Origin: Sphaerolaimus hirsutus
Taxonomy: Eukaryota > Nematoda > Chromadorea > Monhysterida > Sphaerolaimidae
Direction of reading: 5' to 3'
NCBI GenBank assembly: GCA_964036195.1
Contig: OZ038459.1
Coordinates: 5,639,206-5,703,205 of the forward strand
DNA: 64,000 nucleotides
A program made the translations under genes and the position numbers. The notes beneath the pieces are model-generated. The model searched no databases, had not been told where the DNA came from, and was given only the letters and a program-made list of their open reading frames with translations. Numbering within the stretch: the first letter of the stretch is position 1; each line of letters starts with the position of its first letter. Positions 18,392 through 30,695 of the stretch are shown piece by piece.

Positions 18392-19140
18392 GTGCCGGTT
18401 CCGCAAGTGGACAAGTTAAGAGTTAAAAGTTAAGAGTTGAGTAAAAAGACAAATGGCAAGTTAAGAGTAAAGTTTAAGTTTAAGAGAAAAGTTAAAGTTT
18501 AAGAGAAAAGTTAAAATTTAAGAGAAAAGTTAAAAGTTGAGTTAAAGGTTAAGAGTTGAGTTAAAGGTTAAAAGTTGAGTTAAGAGTTAAAAGTTGAGTT
18601 AAGAGTTAAGAGACAAGTGGAAAATGAAGGTAAAAAAATATAAAAAAATAAAAATATGAAATTGGTATCGATACGGCTGTTCGCTGGCATGGTGCCAATG
18701 TTGTATGCACGTCATTTGAAAATAACGTATCCAAAAAAATTATCGCTAAAAAAAGAAAAAATCGCCGAACGTTGTTTCGAAATGGCCGTGCGGGGACAAA
18801 ATATGATTGAAGATCAGCGTATCGCGCTTCTGCAACGAATGACCCATTTGTCTTTTAAATCAACTTTTAACTCACACTTTAACCTTTAACTCAACTCTTA
18901 ACCTTTAACTCAACTTTTGACTCAACTTTTAACCTTTAACTCAACTCTTAACTTTTAACTCAACTTTTGACTCAACTTTTAACCTTTAACTCAACTCTTA
19001 ACTTTTAACTCAACTTTTGACTCAACTTTTAACCTTTAACTCAACTCTTAACTTTTAACTCAACTTTTGACTCAACTTTTAACCTTTAACTCAACTCTTA
19101 ACTTTTAACTCTTAACTTGTCTACTTGCGGAACTGGCCCC
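18392..19140 (+). mobile_element. Long inverted-repeat introner-like element with conserved insert
   Basis: Ends GTGCCGGTTCCGCAAGTGG and CTTGCGGAACTGGCCCC. The left half is an array of AGTTAAAAGTTGAGTTAAAG words and the right half is its reverse complement, so a transcript could fold into a hairpin. Between the arms is a unique stretch (about 18656-18850), also found at 26164-26363 and, inverted, at 58358-58561. Confidence 0.8.
18656..18853 (+). other. Conserved insert with an open frame, coding status doubtful
   Basis: Open for 66 codons (starts MKLVSIRLFAGMVPML, includes ARHLKITYPKKLSLKKEK). The copy at 26164 is open too, but the copy at 58358-58561 is frameshifted after the lysine-rich stretch. 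It could be a captured gene fragment. No family was recognised. Confidence 0.3.
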
Positions 19141-19876
19141 ATGTTTACTTGGGTGAGCGCATATGCAATTCATTTTTCTACGCTTTGTAGATTACTGGAG
19201 ATCACTATAACACTGAATATTGATGCTTAGCATTGAAAAATGGAGGATTTTGACAAAATTTTATGAATAAAGTAGTAGTCTCCAAAAACCGGGCCGGCGG
19301 GTAAAAAAGAGGACGAAAAATGTAGAAGGGTGCCCTTCTCTATATTATAAGAAATACGGTATTACTAGCGGTATTTGCTAAGTGTGCGCTGCGCCATTTT
19401 ATAATCAATAATTACCTAAATGTTAATTTTCAATGATTACTTAGTGTTCATCCATTGGCATTTGTTATAGCGGGGGCGGGTTGAGTGAGCGTGATGTAAA
19501 ATGTGCATTTAATTTGTCACAATATTCATAAAAACAATACATTATGGACAAATGTTTTACTACTGATGAGGTGTGGGTGGACTTGATGAATGTCAAGAAA
19601 TTAAACAGGAAAATAGATTTGCTTATGCACGTGTTTTCTCTATTTTCCTGCTATGGCTTTAAAAAAGACCTTGATCTGAAATACGTTTTCTGTACTTGAG
19701 TACTTCCAAAAAGTCAACGTAAAAGCGAGTACAACAATTTTTTCGGGGGAATGTACAGCAAATCTGTACTCGAAGTCGAGTATACCTATTTATCGAGAAA
19801 AAGTAGATACGTTTTAACAACTATGCTCACCCCCTGAGTACAGTGTTGTAAATACCAGTATTTTTACTGAGTGTAA

Positions 19877-20738
19877 ATGAGGCATCTAGTTCCGAATGTC
19901 GGTATCTCCATCATTTTAGGTTTTTCCAAAATTGCATTTGAAAATTCCCGAGCGGGCAACTTTAAAGTGACAAGTCTCGCCCAAGACTTTTTGAAAAGCT
20001 TATGAAATTGTCTACATTTTCCATATTTTCGACCCTGCGGCCGACGTATATAGCTGGAGTTATGATGATTTGATTGACAGCAGGTCAGCAAATTCAGTGG
20101 AGATACCCTGTTTCGAGTGATTTTTTATATGAAAAATCACTCGAAACAGGGTATCTCCACTTAGTACATAGGATTGACTGGGCGGTGGTGGTGCACCCTC
20201 TTGGAGTCAATGGTGCCACTCCATGAGAAGTGCCCCACTTGAGAGTAAATTTTGAGTGGAGATACCCTGTTTCGGACAAAGATTTTTTGGAGATACCCTG
20301 TTTCGGACAAAGATTTTTTTGGAGATACCCTGTTTCGGATGATTTTTTTCAAAAACTGACTGGGAATTCTATACCGTAATTCGGATGATTTTTTCTGTTT
20401 TGTATGGGAATTTGGACTGATTGCTTCAAATCTATACCGTAATTCGGAGGATTTTTTCCGTTGGTGGAGATACCCTGTTTCGAGTGAAATTTTTGGTGGC
20501 TTTTTTTGGAGATACCCTGTTTCGATTGAATTTTTTCGAATTTGAGGGTGGAGATACCCTGTATCGGATGATTTTTTTGTTTTTTTTCTAAAAATCGGCA
20601 TATATATATCTCGGGAACGGTATAAGATATTGAGAAAATTCTTTTGCTATCATGAAGAAATAAGTGCACGTATCACAGATCCGCACTTAACTCATTTTTT
20701 TCCACTTTGGTCTTTATTGACATTCGGAACTAGATGCC
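19877..20738. mobile_element. TIR element nested in a hAT-like element
   Basis: Ends GAGGCATCTAGTTCCGAATG and its reverse complement at 20718-20738. The interior is dominated by a degenerate repeat of GGAGATACCCTGTTTCG. Confidence 0.8.
20098..20590. repeat. GGAGATACCCTGTTTCG repeats and hairpin
   Basis: About ten irregularly spaced copies of GGAGATACCCTGTTTCG(G/A). At 20098-20160 two copies face each other as a 28-bp perfect inverted repeat. Confidence 0.85.
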
Positions 20739-21562
20739 TCAAATGTAAAAGCAATAATTGTTTTCGATTTTGTACCTACGAAGATGTAAAAATGATTATA
20801 AGTAAAAGTGAGAGTAGTCGCTTTCCCTACCTATCGCAACTTCTACCATTTCCTCTCCCATTTTTGCAGCCGTTTCAATTTGTTTCAGTGGTTTTATCTT
20901 TTTATGGAGCCTAAATTTTCATCGCAATTACGTTTTCTGTACTCGAGTACTTTCAAAAGTATGCGAGTAAGTAAGTACGGGTATTTTTTAGTAAGTGAGT
21001 TAGTACAGGTACGTAAAGGTATTTATGCAGTACTCGAGTATACGTATTTTTCGAGTAAACGTAAATACGTTTTAACAACTATGCTCGGGTGGATGATTGT
21101 TGAATAATAATTTTCAACAACTTTTCTATCAATCGCTTGAGTGCACAATGTTCTAGAAAGAAGTTATTGTGATAATTTTTGAAGTGCATTATTTTCTGTC
21201 GCTGAGGGCCACCCTGTTCGTGGGCGTTACTGAAGCCTTAAACCGTCGACATAAATAAATTAGATAGAGTGAGTGACTTTTGAAACCATTTGCCCTATAT
21301 AAAATGTGAACACACATTATTCTGTCGAATTAATTGGCTTTGCGACACATTGATCATAAGCACAGTGACCACGCACTTTACAATGAAAAATGTCATATTC
21401 CATCAAAAAAAATTTCATCAAAAAAATTCTTTATCACTGTCTCAAAAAATTCTTAATCACAAATCTCGAGAGATATAAATGTCAAAAAATATAACATTAT
21501 ATCAAACATTTTATATATTTTTATAATTTCTCTCGGTTTTTCCAGATAGATTCAATCAGGTA

Positions 21563-21584
21563 TATATATATATATATATATACG
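21563..21584. repeat. AT microsatellite
   Basis: (TA)n run in an otherwise AT-rich stretch (21100-22250) that holds no visible gene. Confidence 0.8.
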
Positions 21585-22257
21585 GCTATATTTTATGAAA
21601 CTTTAAGAAAATCGCTCATTCATATTTTTTTAATGTTTATTTAGGCTTTCTTAGCAATATCCAAGATAGACTTAATCATACTTTAATTTTTTGAGATTTT
21701 TTTATATTACCTATATTGTATCATATTTTCTGAAAAACACCCATTTTCGAACGCTAACTGTATAGGTATTGTAATTTTTTTGCAATTGTTAATCCCCTTG
21801 TACATCAAAATTTGGTTTCACACCCTGCACTTAATCATAATTCACTATTAAATTTTGAGGTCTGAAAATCGGTTATTTGGTGCTCAGTTTCTCGCATGCG
21901 AATTTCTCATTCATCGAAATACGGTAACATTTTTTGTATGGACTATGGATGGAGTTCAATTCGGTTTTAGTTAATAAGGTAACATTTATTTTGACTAATA
22001 GATGTTCGTTAATCTACAACGACGTGTAGGTTGATTTGACGCAACTGCGAGCCATTATCAAAAATGTTTTATGTTCCTGAGTCAGCGCACTAATCATATT
22101 TCCCTACAAATACCCATCAGATATTTACATCTGATGAATTGTTACAAAATTTTGTTTTCTTTTAGCAATTTCCAGTCAAAAATCGGATTTTAATGCACTC
22201 ATTTTAATTGTTTGATCGTTTTTACAAAACTCACTCTGCCTGAAACCGTGTTGACGT

Positions 22258-22365
22258 CATTGTGGCGCCATTTTAGGCGCCAGGCGCCAAGCGCCAATGG
22301 AGTGATGGCGCGGCGCCCTTTGACGCACTGAAATGGCACCAGCGCCATTTCGCCATACCATCACT
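22258..22365. repeat. GGCGCC-rich fragment
   Basis: GCGCCATTTTAGGCGCCAGG and similar words, ending CCATCACTA, the right end of the GGCGCC element family. Confidence 0.7.
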
Positions 22366-22370
22366 ACCCA

Positions 22371-22738
22371 CAGTACTGGGGCCAGTCCCGCAAGTGGACA
22401 CGTACTTTACCCTTGACGTTTGACTTTTTTCTTGATTTTTCACTTTATCTTGACTTTTCCACTTGCGGAACCAGCACTAGGGGGCAGTCCCAAGGTGTCG
22501 TTTGTGTATCCATATCTTACGTTGAACACAAGATTTGTATAGAAAAATATAAGATTAGGATACTAACATAAGGTTTGGATACACAACCGACACTTTGGGA
22601 CTGCCCTCTGGTGCTGCTTCCGCAAGTGGCAAAGTCAAGAGTAAAGTGAAAAATCAAGAACAAAGTCAGGAGTCAAGTCAGAGTCAGAGAGTCAGAGTAA
22701 AGGTACTTGTCAACTTGCGGGACTGGCCCCAGTACTGT
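22371..22738. mobile_element. Introner-like element with 8-bp duplication, hosting a second element
   Basis: Ends GGGCCAGTCCCGCAAGTGG and ACTTGCGGGACTGGCCC, flanked on both sides by CAGTACTG. At 22483-22612 it contains a second element with ends GGCAGTCCCAAGGTGTCG and CGACACTTTGGGACTGCC. Confidence 0.75.
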
Positions 22739-22787
22739 GTTTGTGTTGATGTTGGGTGCGTTGACTGCAACAGATGTTAGGCCTGGG

Positions 22788-23060
22788 GCCAGTTCTGCAA
22801 GTGGTAGAGTAAAAAGCAAAACTTTACTCTTTGCTCTTCACTTCACTCTTTACTCTACTCTTTACTTTTTACTCTACTCCTTACTTTTCCACTTGTGGAA
22901 CCAGCATCAGGGGGCAGTTCCGAAGTGTCAACTATGTATTCAAATCTTACGTTTTTGTATCCAAATCTTATGTTTGATAATAAGATTTGGATAATCAGTT
23001 GACACTTTGGGACTGCCCCCTGGTGCTAGTTCCACAATGGCAAATAAGAGTTGAGTAAAG
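22788..23060. repeat. Nested introner-like elements
   Basis: GGGGCCAGTTCTGCAAGTGG opens one element. Near its far end lies another (about 22911-23024) with ends GGGGCAGTTCCGAAGTGTC and GACACTTTGGGACTGCCCC, as at 22483. Confidence 0.65.
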
Positions 23061-23166
23061 AATAAAGTGAAGAGAATCCTATTCCCCCCAATTCGTAATA
23101 TTCGTATGCCCTTCATCCATACAAATAAAAATCTGAATATACCGTATTTGTTCGAATAATTTCCCA

Positions 23167-23359
23167 GGGGGCAGTCCCAAGCCCTGTAAAGTGTAAAGTA
23201 AAGTGTCAAATGTAAAGTCAAATGCAAAGTCAAGTGTCAATCAAAAGAAAAAAGAAAAAATTTTATTACTGAACTTTGCATGACAATTGACAGTTTACTT
23301 TGCACTTGACTTTACATTTGACACTTTACTTTACACTTTACAGGGCTTGGGATTGGCAC
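23167..23359 (-). repeat. Introner-like element inside a MITE remnant
   Basis: Minus strand: GAGCAG|GTGCCAATCCCAAGCC to GGCTTGGGACTGCCCC|CTG, with inverted CCTGTAAAGTGTAAAGTAA ends. It splits a CCGTATTTGTTCGAATAATTT sequence. Confidence 0.75.
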
Positions 23360-24163
23360 CTGCTCGAAAAATTCCCAAACGTAGCTTACTCTCATTACTC
23401 GAGACCCGGGTATAATTCATATACCTCGCTCATTAGGAAAACTTGAAAGTTTTCTCGTGTCAGTTGCAACACGTCAACATGGATCCTATAACTGTTCACA
23501 TGTTACAGTATTCTTTTTTCCCCAACCGCTTTTTACCTAAGCTTCAAATAACTTAATATTTGTTTTGCTCACTGCAAATTTGATCGAATGCGAGTTTTCT
23601 TCCGATCCGAGAAGCCACTGATTTTGTTGCAAGCACGATACTTGTTTTTTTTTAATTGTGTAAAAAATTACCAAGTAACAAAGTTCAAATTTTCAGCTGT
23701 CAGAATCAGAATGATAAAACATTTGTCAGCTGTCACAAATAACAAATCGTAAAGGCGAAATATTTCGTTTGCCAGAAATTTCAATGCAAACAGTAAAAAT
23801 TGCTGGAGATCGGAAAGTCGTGTTGGAAATCTCATTGCATCTTAACATTAGTTTTACATTAGTTTCTGTTTTTGGCTGGGTGGTCCCGAAACATTGGGTT
23901 ACAAATTGAAACAAATTGCACACATTCGAGCGGTTCACACGGTTTGTCATGAGGCACTAAATTTTTTTTTTATGCGAAAAAACCCCTCAGCTCTCTATTT
24001 ATTCAATCAAAATGTAATCATACAGCTTGAATCTACATGGCTGATTGCGTTACGAAATGACGTATGTAAGTACTGAGCAAAGATAAAATTACATCAGAAA
24101 ACTGCTCCACGCGCAATTCAAATAACATAGATAGAATACAGGAAAAACACCTACTCCATCCAG

Positions 24164-24328
24164 GTACTAGTCCCAGGCCCTGTAAAATGCGCTGTCAAAT
24201 GTCAAATCTCTTGCAAAGCGTCAAAAGTCATGTAAAATGACCCGTAACTCGGTTGCCATTTTGCAGGGCATTTTATATGATTTTTGACACTTTGCATGAC
24301 GTTTTACAGGGTCGGGGACTGCCCCCTG
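24164..24328 (+). repeat. Introner-like element, intergenic
   Basis: CAG|GTACTAGTCCCAGGCCCTG to GGGTCGGGGACTGCCCCCTG, TGTCAAATC-type interior, same architecture as 9766-9958. Confidence 0.75.
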
Positions 24329-25176
24329 TTTCCTGTTTGACACATCGTCGTTCAAGTTACAATTGAATCAGCCATTCAGTAATATGCAACACTATATAGG
24401 ATATGTACTTCAAATCATGTTGAAACCTTCAAATCAGGCTAGGGCTCGACACCAGGAAGTTTCCAAGCCTTGAACTTGCGTTTGAAACCAAGTTTTCGCC
24501 TGAACAATTTATAATGGAGGGTCACTCCCAGACCGTGCCATGCAAAGTGACAAAATCCATGTACCGTATTTCCTCGAAAGACTCCCATGGGGTTTATTTT
24601 TTCAGAGTGAAAATTTTGAGATGGAAGTTTTGAGATGGAAATTTTGAGGGGGTTATTATTTTGTCAGAAATTTTCGTGAAATTCATAGTGAAGAATATGC
24701 TTTACATACACAAAACCAGTAAAAAATGAGACCAAATAGGATATATTTTGATGACTGAGGCCTAGTACACATCTAAAACCATTACACATCTAGACCTGCC
24801 ACCCATCTAATCCTACCCATTATCCATCTAGCATAATTACACATGTATTTTATTTTTACATTTAATTTAATTATGTTAATTAATACTAAATATTTAAATA
24901 AACTGTTAAGAGAAATAAAGGTATGTGAAAAATGAAATACATGTGTAATGGGTCTTGATGGGTAATGGGAAGAATTAGATAGGTGCTGGGTCTATTTGTG
25001 TGATGGGTTTAGATGTGTACTGACACAGGGCCATTTTTTCCATATACTTGGCGAACATGATACTCTACCACCGCAAATATTTATGTACCTTTTTTATCAA
25101 AATCAAATATTTAAGTCAAGTTGAAAATTTTGAGGACGGACCTTCCACAAAAAAAGTAAGAAAAGCATAGATTTGC

Positions 25177-25822
25177 TTGTATGCCGGCCGACCCTGCTAT
25201 TTTCAAGTAAATAGCATATCCGTAGCCAGAAATATTCCTATTTATCTTGAGCGGAACTTATCGCATGTTTTTTCATCATGCGGCGAAACGTTTAGAAAGT
25301 GGCCTTTAGAATCAGGAAATATTCCGTTCCGACAACATATCGAAGCCGCGCATCACACAATATCGATTTGATCGATCGTCAATTCCCGATTATCTTTTCT
25401 TTGTACCACACCAGAACGAGTTGGACAGCGGCGAAAATTTATGACGTACAAGTGTTTCCTCAGGAAAATGTACGGCATAAAGTAACCAGAGTATATCAAC
25501 GTTCTCTCACTGGTATACGTGCAGCTGCGATGCAAACTGGCAGCAGTAGAATACATCAGCGGCAGACTAAATACATAATGTAAATTGCATAAATCATTCA
25601 ATTCAATTTCAATTAGTTTACTCGGCGCGGACTGTTCAAGTCAAAGTAAAATTCAACAACATACACCCGTCGGCTACCCTTACTGCGGTCATATTTGGTG
25701 AGATTGTAACCTTGTTGCATAGCACTACAACACAGAAATGGCATGTGATTGTGATTGTGAATGAGATAACAGGTACTGCGACTACCATTGAAGGAGAAAT
25801 CATGTAAATACATCCCATACAT
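25177..25822. other. Stretch with several medium open frames, no clear gene
   Basis: Less AT-rich than its surroundings and open on both strands for 60-95 codons, for example minus 25613-25822 (Met start, Cys-containing). Stops break every attempt at a longer product. Possibly a decayed transposon gene. Confidence 0.25.
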
Positions 25823-25886
25823 ATATCATTCCAGATGGCGGGTATTTCAAAGTGGAGTTATTTTTTCTTCAGCTCGCTCAGACCAG

Positions 25887-26601
25887 GTGCCGGTTCCGCA
25901 AGTGGACAAGTTAAGAGTTAAAAGTTAAGAGTTGAGTAAAAAGACAAATGGCGAGTTAAGAGTAAAGTTGAAGTTTAAGAGAAAAGTTAAAGTTTAAGAG
26001 AAAAGTTAAAATTTAAGAGAAAAGTTAAAAGTTGAGTTAAAGGTTAAGAGTTGAGTTAAAGGTTAAAAGTTGAGTTAAGAGTTAAAAGTTGAGTTAAGAG
26101 TTGAGTTAAGAGTTAAGAGACAAGTGGAAAATGATGGTAAAAAAAATATAAAAAAATAAAAATATGAAATTGGTATCGATACGGCTGTTCGCTGGCATGG
26201 TGCCAATGTTGTATGCACGTCATTTGAAAATAACGTATCCAAAAAAATTATCGCTAAAAAAAGAAAAAATCGCCGAACGTTGTTTCGAAATGGCCGTGCG
26301 GGGACAAAATATGATTGAAGATCAGCGTATCGCGCTTCTGCAACGAATGACCCATTTGTCTAATTAAATCAACTTTTAACTCATTTTTTAACCTTTAACT
26401 CAACTCTTAACTTTTAACTCAACTTTTGACTCAACTTTTAACCTTTAACTCAACTCTTAACTTTTAACTCAACTTTTGACTCAACTTTTAACCTTTAACT
26501 CAACTCTTAACTTTTAACTCAACTTTTGACTCAACTTTTAACCTTTAACTCAACTCTTAACTTTTAACTCTTAACTTGTCTACTTGCGGAACTGGCCCCT
26601 G
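25887..26601 (+). mobile_element. Long inverted-repeat introner-like element, second copy
   Basis: CCAG|GTGCCGGTTCCGCAAG to TTGCGGAACTGGCCCCTG. Nearly identical to 18392-19140 through arms and central insert (26164-26363). Confidence 0.8.
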
Positions 26602-26604
26602 GGT

Positions 26605-28225
26605 AGATAATTCAAGGAGGGGATGTTTCAAATACGGTTAATATGATAAATTGCCCTGGAAAGTGTCTTATGTCATGTAAAATACCCCCCCACCCCACCC
26701 CCCCCCCTGGATACGTCTTTGATGTGTGTATAGTATTTTAATATGTATTTACATGAGTCATAAAAACAGGCTCTCAATAAACATGTTTCTGATGAGCTGA
26801 CATGCTTTTTGCAAAAGAATGTGATGATTTGATGAAAAAAAGATTTTGCTGCTGTCAAGTTTTGGTGTGGTTTTGGAGACAAGGCGGTGTACTCAGCATG
26901 CCAGTGTCCACTGGCGGCGTGGAGCATCCCTTGAGCCCGTGCCCAGTGATATTAAGTGCTAAGCATGTCCGTATGAACCCATTTTCTCTTGAACGTGATT
27001 TTAAATTGAAATTTAATATGAGGTGTTTTGGGACGGGTAAGTAGTTCAGATACGTTGAAGGCTTCAACGGATGTGCATGTTCAAGTATAGTTGCAGTTTA
27101 AATCATACAGTACAACATACAGTGCACATCCATTGAACTATTTTATCGTACAGTGTGAATTGTCGTTTTTTGACATTTTTTATTCTTATGCTGTGGGGTG
27201 GACATGCTTATTTTTTGATTTTGTGGACTGTTGCGGACATTTTTGTGGACTTTTTGACACATGAACGAATATGCAGATGCTCAATATGTGGAACATCTAT
27301 ATCAGCAAAACCTATAGCAAAACCTATATATGATAAGAAAACCCCTGTTTCACATCAAAATGCTGTAAAATGCAAATTTTTGTATGAAAACATGAGTTTT
27401 TACCAATTTTTTTTGGCGTTTTTACTAAAAAAACATGAGTTTTACCCAAAAAACTTAAGTTTTTAAGAGAAAACTTGAGTTTTTCAAAAAACACAGAAAT
27501 AAAACACAGAAACTCAAGTTTTTTTTCATGAAAAAAACTCAAAACACACGTATTCATTTTTGAAAAACTCAAAACAGAAAGTGTTTTTTATTTGAGAACT
27601 TACCCATCGTTAGGTATCTTACATTACTTTTGACACTTTACATGGCAATTGATACTGCAGGGCATTTTTCATGGTGATGGTCTGGGTCACATAAAGTTCA
27701 GGAGAACTATTTCAAGAATGTGCGGTATTTTCTAGGTGTGTGAATGTTCGAGGTCTATAAAAGCATTGGTACATGTTTTATGGGTAGTTCGAGTGCCTTG
27801 ATGGATGTCAAATTGCATTAGCCCATTTCACTACTGCATTTTTGTGCGGTACATTGCTTACGTGCCACCCACACACTGTAGTATTTATGGTTTGTCTTGG
27901 AAAAATTGACAACAAATCGAAGTTTGAATGACCTTTTTTAAACTGCAAGAATTTTGACGTCTAATTAAAAGTGGCGAAATATGTGACCAATTAGGTAACT
28001 ATACCCAGTTTTGGATTTTCTGCTTCGATCATATTTTAATTTGTTTTGGTTCAAAGTTTTGTTACAAAAAGACATATCATGATCAATTTTTTGTTGCATA
28101 TTTTCAGTGGATATTTATTTTTGTTTTTGTATGTTTCTGTTATATATTTTAAACGCACGATTGAATTTTCAGATTAGGTGACAAAAAAAAAAAAACCTAC
28201 AGTACTGTATTGTTTGTGGCCACAG
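26605..28225. other. No recognisable gene
   Basis: AT-rich. At 27360-27600 there are repeated AAACTCAAGTTTTT-like self-complementary words. A degraded introner-like end (CATTTTTCATGG near TGTCAAA-type words) lies at about 27620-27690. Confidence 0.4.
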
Positions 28226-28226
28226 A

Positions 28227-29540
28227 GACTAGTTTTCATGAAACCAAAATGAAAACTGGTTCCCATCCCAATTCAAAGCTTGCTGAGGAGCCGACGAACG
28301 ACGTTCAAATCTAAAAGTGTTGAATTATGTTGCTAACAAAGTTAAGTGTTGAAAAAAATATTGCGGTATGCGCAGCGGTACAAAGCTAGTATGATATAAA
28401 TATATGTGTGCAATTACCGTATTTTCTCGAATTATCCCCCCCCCTTGAATTAACACCCCCCCCCCTCGAAATACCCCACCTAAAATTCGGCTGAGGAAAT
28501 AATAAACCCCCCCCCTAAAATTGAGTGTAAAGAGAACGTACATGACAAATACCGTAGTTTGTGATCTGTACAATGCAGAACACGCGTTAAAAGTGATGGC
28601 TAAGTGACGTTAGGGAAGGGTTTATGTGTATATACAGTTATATATAAAGTCGGCGGACATTTCACCCTACAAAATCGGAGAGTTAGAATTCGCTCGCGAA
28701 TAGAGCGAACAACGAAACTTGTGTCCCACGCGGACGCTAGAAATTGAAAAAGAAAATCATATTAAAAGAAAAATGGACGTTTCGCTGCGTCCGCGCGTGC
28801 CACGCCCTAGTTATCTACATTTTCAACGTTGCTCGTATAGAATTTGACCGTTCGAACTACCGTTTTACCGTTGAAACTACCGTTTTTGTTTTTATTTTAT
28901 TTTTCATTCGTTGGCTCCGTTCCAACAAAAGAGAACTTGGCAGCCGGCCAAAATTTCGAAATCCGCTATTAATATGAATAAAATAGGCTCATAATAGCTA
29001 TATAACCATGTATATAAACAAAAATAGCGATTATGAAGGTGGAAATTGGCAAAGCGAAGCAAATTTTAACGATTTTTAGCTAACTTTCAGTTTTCACTCT
29101 CATTTGTATAATACGCAACTGGTAACTGGGATAAGGGCAAAGTTTCATACGTGACCCGATCTATTCCAATCGTTAAAATATTGCGTCAAAACTCACAATA
29201 CCTAATGCCGTCATGCACTCTCCACTGGAGAGACTGACGCAAATGTTTGTAGGGCGATACGTCTGCCAACTTTACCTATAAACACGTATACATCTACGTA
29301 ATTGTTCGATTTTTCTACGTCTGCGTATGGGGAATTTCCGAAAATTTCTGGCGAAATAATAGACCCCCCCCTCGAATAAACCCCCCCCTCGAATTATCCC
29401 CCCCTCAAATTTTGCTGGCGAAATAATAAACCCCCTGGGGGTATTTCGAGGTAATACGGTATGCGTAGTGTTACTCGTCAGCAAGCTTTGAATTGGGATG
29501 GGAACCAGTTTTCATTTTGGAATTATGAAAACTAGTCTGT
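28227..29540. mobile_element. 1.3-kb TIR element with nested MITEs
   Basis: ACTAGTTTTCATGAAACC to AGCTTGCTGAGG at the left reappears inverted at 29480-29540 (about 55 bp). Inside are two CCGTATTTTC-type MITEs (28416-28556 and about 29340-29460). Confidence 0.65.
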
Positions 29541-29818
29541 GTAAATACTCAAGACGACCTACACCTGCTCAACACATACTCCTGCTCAAGACCTACTAAA
29601 ATCATTATTACTTCCACCTGTTCATTCAATATTAAAATCTACAGGATATTGATTTCTTTTTATATATTTATCTACCATACATCCCTGATTAAGCCCCCCC
29701 CCCCCTCGAAAAACTCCCCCTCACATAACTCCTCCTGTTAGATGTCTGAGGAAAAAATAACACCCCGCCCAGTAAAATACCCCCCCCCTTTCATTGGTGG
29801 GAATTTTGTCCATATGGA

Positions 29819-30293
29819 GCGATTACAGCTCGGACATAAAATTGCAGCGTAAAATTCCATCGCAAAATTGATTACATGAAAGTGGATGACGATTCAGGTC
29901 TGCAATTTTTCATGGACAATATGTTTATCAGTACCTTCATTGTGACCAAGGGTCATCGTCCACGGTCACTTCTATTTGATTCTGAAAATTCAAAAATTTC
30001 TATTTTACGCTGCAATTTTACGCCAGCTGAAGAAAAATCAATTCTACGCTATGTCATTGCATGCAATCACCTGGCGTAGCTGATTTATCGATTGATTTTT
30101 CTTCAGCTGGCGTAAAATTGCAGCGTAAAATAGAAATTTTTGAATTTTCAGAATCAAATAGAAGTGACCGTGGACATGAAGGTATTGATAAACATAATGT
30201 CGATGAAAACTGACCTGAATCATCATCCACTTTCATGTAATCAATTTTGCGATGGAATTTTACGCTGGAATTTAACGTCCGAGCTGTAATCGC
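29819..30293. mobile_element. Foldback element, GCGATTACAGCTCG ends
   Basis: Two arms of more than 200 bp, reverse complements of each other with small indels, opening GCGATTACAGCTCGGAC and closing GTCCGAGCTGTAATCGC. Confidence 0.88.
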
Positions 30294-30695
30294 AGCATAA
30301 AAGACGTTTTTTTCATATTTTCTGTAAAAAGCATGTATTCATTTCCATGCATTGTTGACGTTGTTACAAGTCTGCAGGTTAATGGAACTAATTTAACCTA
30401 ATTCATTTAATATATTGATAATTAATTTACTTGAAATTTCTGACCCTGGAATAACTTCCTCCTCAAATAACTCCTCAGTCAAAAGAGTCTGACGAAAAAG
30501 TTTCTCCGCCATGACTTATTCGAGTATTTACGGTATTTTGTTTCGAATCATACTACCTAATTGAAATGTACCGATTTCCTCAACCCCCCTTGAATTAACC
30601 CCCCCCCCCTCAAAATACCTCAAAATACCCCCCTCGAGTTTGGAATAAGGTACATGATGTATTGATCGATGCCAAAATGCATCGCAGCTACACAT

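Larger units (their letters stand above)
19851..21084. mobile_element. TACTCGAGTA-type hAT-like element interrupted by another element
   Basis: Left end AGTGTTGTAAATACC, right end CGTTTTAACAACTATG as in 5339-5851. It is split by an 860-bp TIR element at 19877-20738. Confidence 0.6.

Noticed and set aside
20094..20669. Open frames with repeated SETGYLH or RNRVSP words
   Set aside because: They are translations of the GGAGATACCCTGTTTCG repeat and occur in several frames.
25299..25822. Possible gene with 60-95-codon open frames on both strands
   Set aside because: No start, splice or family signal ties them together, and stops interrupt any longer product.
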